Made by a program: the position numbers and the translations under genes | Origin: DUAL01 sp964452095 | GTDB taxonomy: Bacteria > Bacteroidota > Bacteroidia > Flavobacteriales > BACL11 | Assembly (NCBI GenBank): GCA_964452095.1 | Contig: CAYVKX010000070.1 | Span: 1 to 9,842 of the forward strand | Reading direction: 5' to 3' | Length of the DNA: 9,842 nucleotides | The notes under the pieces: model-generated | What the model saw: only the letters and a program-made list of their open reading frames with translations | Database searches by the model: none | Told to the model about the DNA's origin: nothing | In this document: positions 6,318 through 9,842 of the stretch, in pieces | How the letters are laid out: every line of letters starts with the position of its first letter | Numbering within the stretch: position 1 is the first letter of the stretch

Positions 6318-7922
6318 ATGAAAAAAATATTAATAGGATTAGTTTTAGTAAGCTCAACAGTATTAGCGCAAAATTGTAAAATTGCTAAAAGTACAGTTAA
6401 AAGTCTAAAAACAGATGTAGAATACTTAGCTGATGATAAGCTTGAAGGTAGAGAAACTGGAACAATTGGCGAGCAATTGGCACTTGAATATCTTTGGGGA
6501 AGACTTAAAGATATTGGAGTAAAAACCAAAGTTCATAAGTTTGAATTTAACGGAAATGTAGCAATTTCTTTTTGGTCAACTGCATCTAATATGTACCCAA
6601 CAAAATACTCTTCAAATGGTAGTATTGAAAAAGCTGAAGTAGTTGATTTAAAGTTTGGAATTGAAGCTTCTGATTTAGATTATTTGGATTATACTGATTT
6701 GGAGGTTAAAGGAAAAGCAGTTGTAATTAATACCTCATCTCCTGATGGAATCCACCCTCATTCAAAATATTTAAATTATCATGACTTAAAACTTAGAGCT
6801 GAAACAGCCAAAAATAAAGGGGCAGTTGCAGTGATTTATTACACGGATAATAAATATGCAGAGTCTCCAGAAAGTAAATTTAAAAACCTCTATTCAGTTG
6901 GCATTCCAGTTTTGTTTTTTGATGATGTAAAAGAAAATTTACCAACTAAAATAAGTGTTGAGGTAAAGTTAGCTGAAAGAATTATTGAAGGTCAAAACTT
7001 AATTGCTGAGGTAGATAATGGAAAAGAAAATACTATTATTATTGGTGCGCATTACGATCATTTAGGTTGGGGTGCAGAGGGCTCTCTTTACAGAGGTGAG
7101 CCTGCAATACATAATGGAGCTGATGACAATGCTAGTGGTACAGCTGGTCTTTTAGAGTTGGCAAAAATTTACAGTCAATCAAAATATAATAATTACAACT
7201 ATCTTTTTATTGCTTTTAGTGGTGAGGAAAAAGGACTTTTGGGTTCAAATGCTTATGCAAAAAGCGATTTATTAGATGCAAGTAAAATCAACTATATGAT
7301 AAATATGGATATGATTGGAAGACTTGATGAAGAAGGAAAAATTGAAGTTTATGGAACTGGAACTTCTCCCAGATGGAATTCTTTGTTAGAAGATAATACT
7401 TGTAAAAATGTTACAATTGCATCTTCTGAAAGTGGAGTTGGAAGCTCTGATCATACTTCATTTTACTTGCAAGATATTCCTGTGTTACACTTTTTCACTG
7501 GCACTCATGCTGATTACCACAAGCCATCAGATGATGCTGATAAAGTAAACTTTGAAGGAATTGCTACAGTTGTAACTTATATTGAAAACTTGATAAATGA
7601 TTTGGATGATGAAAAAAAATTAGAATTCACAAAAACTAAATCGGGTGAAAGTAAAAAAGCTCCAAAATTTTCTGTTACACTAGGGGTTGTGCCTGATTAT
7701 TTGTACTCTGATGGAGGGATGAGAATTGATGGAGTCAATGATGGAAAACCAGCTCAAAATGCGGGCATGCAAAAGGGTGATATTGTTGTAAATTTAGGAG
7801 ATGTAAACATTACTGATATGATGGCTTATATGAAAGCTTTGGGTCATTTTGTAAAAGGAGATAAGGTAAAAGCAACTGTTATTCGTGATGGAAAAGCAGT
7901 TGAATTGGAGGTGCAGTTTTGA
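6318..7922 (+). CDS. Exported M28-family zinc aminopeptidase with PA-like insert and C-terminal PDZ domain
   Basis: The 534-residue protein starts with a Sec signal peptide (MKKILIGLVLVSSTVLA, likely cut after A17). The C20 that follows is not in a lipobox. A PA-like insert spans about 105-215. The M28 core has all expected two-zinc residues: H245 in AHYDHLG, D269 in GADDNASG, catalytic E303 and ligand E304 in SGEEKGLLGS, D331 in MDMIGR and H401 in YHKPSDD. The C-terminal 85 residues form a PDZ domain (GVNDGKPAQNAGMQKGDIVVNLGD), which in exported peptidases commonly binds substrate or partner C-termini. The protein should act in the periplasm or at the cell surface, releasing N-terminal amino acids from peptides; specificity is not readable. 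No ribosome-binding site precedes the ATG, as is common in Bacteroidota. Its TGA stop is one base before the gpsA ATG. Confidence 0.94.
   Translation: MKKILIGLVLVSSTVLAQNCKIAKSTVKSLKTDVEYLADDKLEGRETGTIGEQLALEYLWGRLKDIGVKTKVHKFEFNGNVAISFWSTASNMYPTKYSSNGSIEKAEVVDLKFGIEASDLDYLDYTDLEVKGKAVVINTSSPDGIHPHSKYLNYHDLKLRAETAKNKGAVAVIYYTDNKYAESPESKFKNLYSVGIPVLFFDDVKENLPTKISVEVKLAERIIEGQNLIAEVDNGKENTIIIGAHYDHLGWGAEGSLYRGEPAIHNGADDNASGTAGLLELAKIYSQSKYNNYNYLFIAFSGEEKGLLGSNAYAKSDLLDASKINYMINMDMIGRLDEEGKIEVYGTGTSPRWNSLLEDNTCKNVTIASSESGVGSSDHTSFYLQDIPVLHFFTGTHADYHKPSDDADKVNFEGIATVVTYIENLINDLDDEKKLEFTKTKSGESKKAPKFSVTLGVVPDYLYSDGGMRIDGVNDGKPAQNAGMQKGDIVVNLGDVNITDMMAYMKALGHFVKGDKVKATVIRDGKAVELEVQF
7907..7911 (+). 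promoter_or_regulatory. Ribosome-binding site (GGAGG) of gpsA
   Basis: GGAGG within the last codons of the peptidase gene lies 12 bases before the ATG at 7924. It favours that ATG over the in-frame GTG at 7885 and ATG at 7888, which sit upstream of it, inside the peptidase gene. Confidence 0.45.
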
Positions 7923-7923
7923 T

Positions 7924-8919
7924 ATGGAAAAGCAAGCAAAAATAGCTGTAATTGGGGGAGGAAGCTGGGCAACTGCCATTGTAAAAATGCTTGGTGAAAA
8001 TGTAGACATCATTAATTGGTGGATGCGAAATGAAGACGCAATTACTCATATTGAAAAATTTGGGCACAATCCAAATTATATTTCTGATGCTGAACTTAAA
8101 AAAGAAAAACTACAAATTAGCAGAGATATTAACAAGGTAATTGAAAATGCTGAATGTTTGGTTTTTGCTGTTCCATCTGCTTTTTTAAAATCTATACTAA
8201 GTGAGCTTACAATACCAATAAAAGATAAATTTATTGTGTCAGCTATTAAGGGAATTGTACCGGAAAACAACACTATTATTGGTGACTTTTTTCATAATCA
8301 ATATGGTATTTCTTATGCAAATATTGGAGTGATAACTGGTCCATGTCATGCTGAAGAAGTGGCTTTAGAGCGCCTTTCTTATTTAACTGTGGCTTGTGAG
8401 GAAATGGAAAAGGCAGCCTGGTTTGCTAGGCAAATTTCTTGCAGGTATATTAAAACTAATGTTTCAGAAGATATATTTGGAACAGAAATTGCTGCTGTGC
8501 TTAAAAATGTGATTGCTATTGCTTCTGGAATTTGTAATAGTTTGGGTTATGGAGATAATTTTCAGGCTGTATTGGTATCTAATGCGATAAGAGAAATAAA
8601 AAGATTTGTTGACACGGTTCACCCAATAAAAAGAGATATTAAAGAGTCTGCTTATTTGGGGGATTTGCTTGTAACGGCTTATTCTCAATTTAGTAGAAAC
8701 AGAACTTTTGGAAATATGATTGGGAAAGGATATTCTGTAAAATCCGCTCAACTAGAAATGAAAATGGTAGCTGAGGGTTATTATGCTGTAAAATGTATAA
8801 TGGAAATAAATGAAAAACACCAAATAGAAATGCCAATAACCCAGGCAGTTTACAATATTTTATACGATAAAAAATCGCCTAAAAACCAAATGCGATTGTT
8901 GGTGGATAGGTTGAGTTAA
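7924..8919 (+). CDS. gpsA: Glycerol-3-phosphate dehydrogenase [NAD(P)+]
   Basis: Reduces dihydroxyacetone phosphate to sn-glycerol-3-phosphate, the backbone for phospholipid synthesis, in the cytoplasm. The 331-residue protein has the N-terminal nucleotide-binding loop GGGSWATA (11-18), SAIKG with the conserved Lys K109, GPCHAEE (139-145, usually GPSHAEE), the catalytic Lys in AVLKNV (K194), LGDLLVT with D247, SRNR (257-260) and an EG pair (284-285). The family block that often reads GxNxxA is GDNFQA here, which I recall as usual in Bacteroidota GpsA. The frame is open upstream to a GTG at 7885, but the ATG at 7924 gives the standard N-terminus MEKQAKIAVIGGG, follows the peptidase stop by one base and has a GGAGG upstream. 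It is the last gene of the lysS operon and is followed by a hairpin region. Its TAA stop is within the left end of the long inverted repeat. Confidence 0.97.
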   Translation: MEKQAKIAVIGGGSWATAIVKMLGENVDIINWWMRNEDAITHIEKFGHNPNYISDAELKKEKLQISRDINKVIENAECLVFAVPSAFLKSILSELTIPIKDKFIVSAIKGIVPENNTIIGDFFHNQYGISYANIGVITGPCHAEEVALERLSYLTVACEEMEKAAWFARQISCRYIKTNVSEDIFGTEIAAVLKNVIAIASGICNSLGYGDNFQAVLVSNAIREIKRFVDTVHPIKRDIKESAYLGDLLVTAYSQFSRNRTFGNMIGKGYSVKSAQLEMKMVAEGYYAVKCIMEINEKHQIEMPITQAVYNILYDKKSPKNQMRLLVDRLS

Positions 8920-9051
8920 CGTGTTGTATAAGAATAGTAGCCAATTTCAGAACTCGAATTTTTCGAGTTACAACCAATTTTTATACGGGCTACAATGTTC
9001 ATATTTTCTTACTTTTTGGCTATTATTTTTATACTTTGTTGTAGTACGTTA
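8917..9051. repeat. Long imperfect inverted repeat filling the gpsA / lipoprotein intergenic region
   Basis: The 129 bases between the convergent genes fold into one large structure. The main arms are GTATAAGAATAGTAGCC (8926-8942) and GGCTATTATTTTTATAC (9018-9034): 15 of 17 positions are Watson-Crick and both others are G-U in RNA. TAACGT (8917-8922) and ACGTTA (9046-9051) add outer complementary ends, and these include the stop codons of both flanking genes. An 8-bp hairpin is nested at 8951-8969. Part of the left arm can pair instead with ATTTTTATAC (8977-8986) and GGCTAC (8988-8993). It could be a bidirectional terminator, a structured RNA or an attC-like recombination site. Confidence 0.7.
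8951..8969 (+). terminator. Hairpin after gpsA, possible transcription terminator
   Basis: AACTCGAA (8951-8958) pairs perfectly with TTCGAGTT (8962-8969) around a TTT loop, 31 bases after the gpsA stop. A T-run (8978-8982) follows only after about 8 bases, so it is not a textbook intrinsic terminator. Its location between convergent genes makes a terminator role plausible in either direction. Confidence 0.45.
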
Positions 9052-9793
9052 TTTTTTTATACATCTAATCTGGAGACCAAAATTTTCATTAGGTAACCTA
9101 ATTATACTGCCATATTTAATCAATAATTCACTACCAATTGCAGTGGTTGCAATCGTATAGTTTGAAGTCCAATAGAAGCTGTTTTTATTTAACGAATAAA
9201 AATTACCATCTTTAAATCGGAATCCATTATTTTTATTATTGAATTGATAACTTTTGACGGATTTAGGAATGTGTACCCAACAATTGCCACATGATGAATC
9301 ATGACTATCATTTATATGGTTTGCCAAGATGTTCCAATCAAAATTACTAGGGATTTTCCAGCCATTTGGGATAATTCCTCTTTTGTCTTTTAATACATAA
9401 ATGTTATAAAATTTGTCAATTTGATTCTGTTTATTTGGAGCATAACACCAAGCTGGTTGTTCATTTTTTATAGCCAATGCCCATTCTTTGTTTGTTGTTG
9501 CATGAAAAATAGAATCTCCATTTAAAAATATCTCAACCTTTAAATCTTCATTCATCCATTCTTGATTTCCAATTTTAATAGACTTGAATTTCTTTATTTC
9601 AGTTTCTTTTGAATCAAGTTTTGTTTTTTTATCTAATACAATTTTATTTGTTGAATCTTTTAATTTATTGTTAGAATCTGTTTTACATGATTTTATTGTT
9701 GTTAATAAAATCGATAAAATAAAGATTTGAAAAAGTCTATAATTTAATGTTTTCATTGGATGTGACATGCTTTTTAGATATGTACTACAACAA
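9036..9793. repeat. 12-bp perfect inverted repeats flanking the FISUMP lipoprotein gene
   Basis: TTGTTGTAGTAC at 9036-9047 and its exact reverse complement GTACTACAACAA at 9782-9793 bracket the lipoprotein gene. The left copy abuts the gene's stop codon; the right copy lies in its leader region, between the candidate promoter and the ATG. Matching stops at both ends of the 12-mer. There is no transposase between them and no target-site duplication was recognised. Confidence 0.5.
9049..9756 (-). CDS. FISUMP-domain lipoprotein (Fibrobacter succinogenes major paralogous domain)
   Basis: The 235-residue protein has an N-terminal hydrophobic segment (about 8-21) ending in IKSC. C24 is the likely lipidated residue, though the Lys before Ser is unusual for a lipobox. 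A polar, Lys-rich linker (25-58) leads to the FISUMP domain, with IGNQEWMNEDLKV (62-74), PAWCYAPN (101-108), a FYNIYVLKDKRGIIPNGWKIPS block (116-137), FYWTSNY (194-200) and the C-terminal GLQIRCIK (227-234). These domains are common on exported Bacteroidota and Fibrobacter proteins, but their function is not established. The frame is open to a TTG at 9822; the ATG at 9756 is preferred because it puts the signal peptide first, with the ATG at 9768 (MSHPMKTL) as an alternative. The gene converges on gpsA, has its own candidate promoter and is bracketed by inverted 12-mers, so it may be an acquired single-gene unit. Confidence 0.88.
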   Translation of the reverse strand: MKTLNYRLFQIFILSILLTTIKSCKTDSNNKLKDSTNKIVLDKKTKLDSKETEIKKFKSIKIGNQEWMNEDLKVEIFLNGDSIFHATTNKEWALAIKNEQPAWCYAPNKQNQIDKFYNIYVLKDKRGIIPNGWKIPSNFDWNILANHINDSHDSSCGNCWVHIPKSVKSYQFNNKNNGFRFKDGNFYSLNKNSFYWTSNYTIATTAIGSELLIKYGSIIRLPNENFGLQIRCIKK

Positions 9794-9804
9794 TTGTCTA
9801 TGTG

Positions 9805-9834
9805 CAATAATACAAAAAACAATTAATAACCAAA
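9805..9834 (-). promoter_or_regulatory. Candidate Bacteroidota promoter for the FISUMP lipoprotein gene
   Basis: On the minus strand TTTG (9834-9831) is followed after 18 bases by TATTATTG (9812-9805), one mismatch from TAnnTTTG. The spacing fits the reported -33/-7 arrangement. Transcription would start near 9797-9800, giving a leader of about 40 bases that contains the right-hand 12-bp repeat. Confidence 0.4.
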
Positions 9835-9842
9835 TTAAAATA

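Noticed and set aside
6318..6377. Lipoprotein signal on the M28 peptidase (Cys at residue 20)
   Set aside because: The residues before C20 are A-Q-N, which do not form a lipobox; cleavage after A17 by signal peptidase I is more likely.
8921..9160. Plus-strand 79-residue open frame after gpsA
   Set aside because: It starts with GTG inside the long inverted repeat and continues antisense into the lipoprotein gene; its hydrophobic, low-complexity translation is what AT-rich DNA gives by chance.
9036..9793. Insertion sequence bounded by the 12-bp repeats
   Set aside because: There is no transposase gene between the repeats and no recognisable target duplication; only a passive or cassette-like unit remains possible.
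9757..9822. TTG start at 9822 for the FISUMP lipoprotein
   Set aside because: It would put 22 extra residues before the signal peptide and lies upstream of the position where transcription from the candidate promoter should begin.
1..9842. tRNA, rRNA or CRISPR array
   Set aside because: I saw no tRNA-like arms in the short intergenic regions, no rRNA-like sequence and no regularly spaced direct repeats.

Overview
The window is strongly AT-rich, with compact, mostly gap-free gene runs. Translation starts generally lack strong Shine-Dalgarno sequences, and at least two candidate promoters resemble the Bacteroidota form (TTTG, about 18-20 nt, TAnnTTTG). Together with the gene content (bacterial-type PGI/PMI, PolB-like 3'-5' exonuclease of the DNA_pol_B_exo2 type, M28-PDZ peptidase, FISUMP-domain lipoprotein), this points to a member of the Bacteroidota, probably Flavobacteria-like. 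That is inference; there is no rRNA or other taxonomic marker here. TGA is used as a stop, so the code is standard.

Layout. Positions 1-3983 hold a minus-strand run, read right to left: a bifunctional phosphoglucose/phosphomannose isomerase, lipB (octanoyltransferase), a membrane-anchored beta-lactamase-like serine hydrolase, a DnaQ-fold 3'-5' exonuclease, and the N-terminal part of an OppD/DppD-like ABC ATPase that leaves the window at base 1. The first four overlap by one base or are one base apart, so they are almost certainly one transcript. Positions 3984-4066 are a divergent promoter region. From 4067 to 8919 there is an equally tight plus-strand run: lysS, a ferredoxin-thioredoxin-reductase-like/rhodanese fusion protein, an exported M28 aminopeptidase with a PDZ domain, and gpsA. 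A 129-bp structured intergenic region (a long imperfect inverted repeat with a nested hairpin) separates gpsA from a convergent minus-strand gene for a small FISUMP-domain lipoprotein. That gene has its own candidate promoter at the right edge.

Function. Most genes are housekeeping: sugar-phosphate interconversion, lipoylation, lysyl-tRNA charging and glycerol-3-phosphate synthesis for phospholipids. They appear to be co-transcribed without sharing one pathway. The most unusual protein is the FTR-catalytic/rhodanese fusion, which suggests iron-sulfur-linked disulfide or persulfide chemistry. The right end (hairpin region, lipoprotein, flanking inverted 12-mers) looks most like accessory DNA. 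No tRNA, rRNA, CRISPR array, transposase or complete mobile element was seen, and no gene-free stretch exceeds 300 bases.
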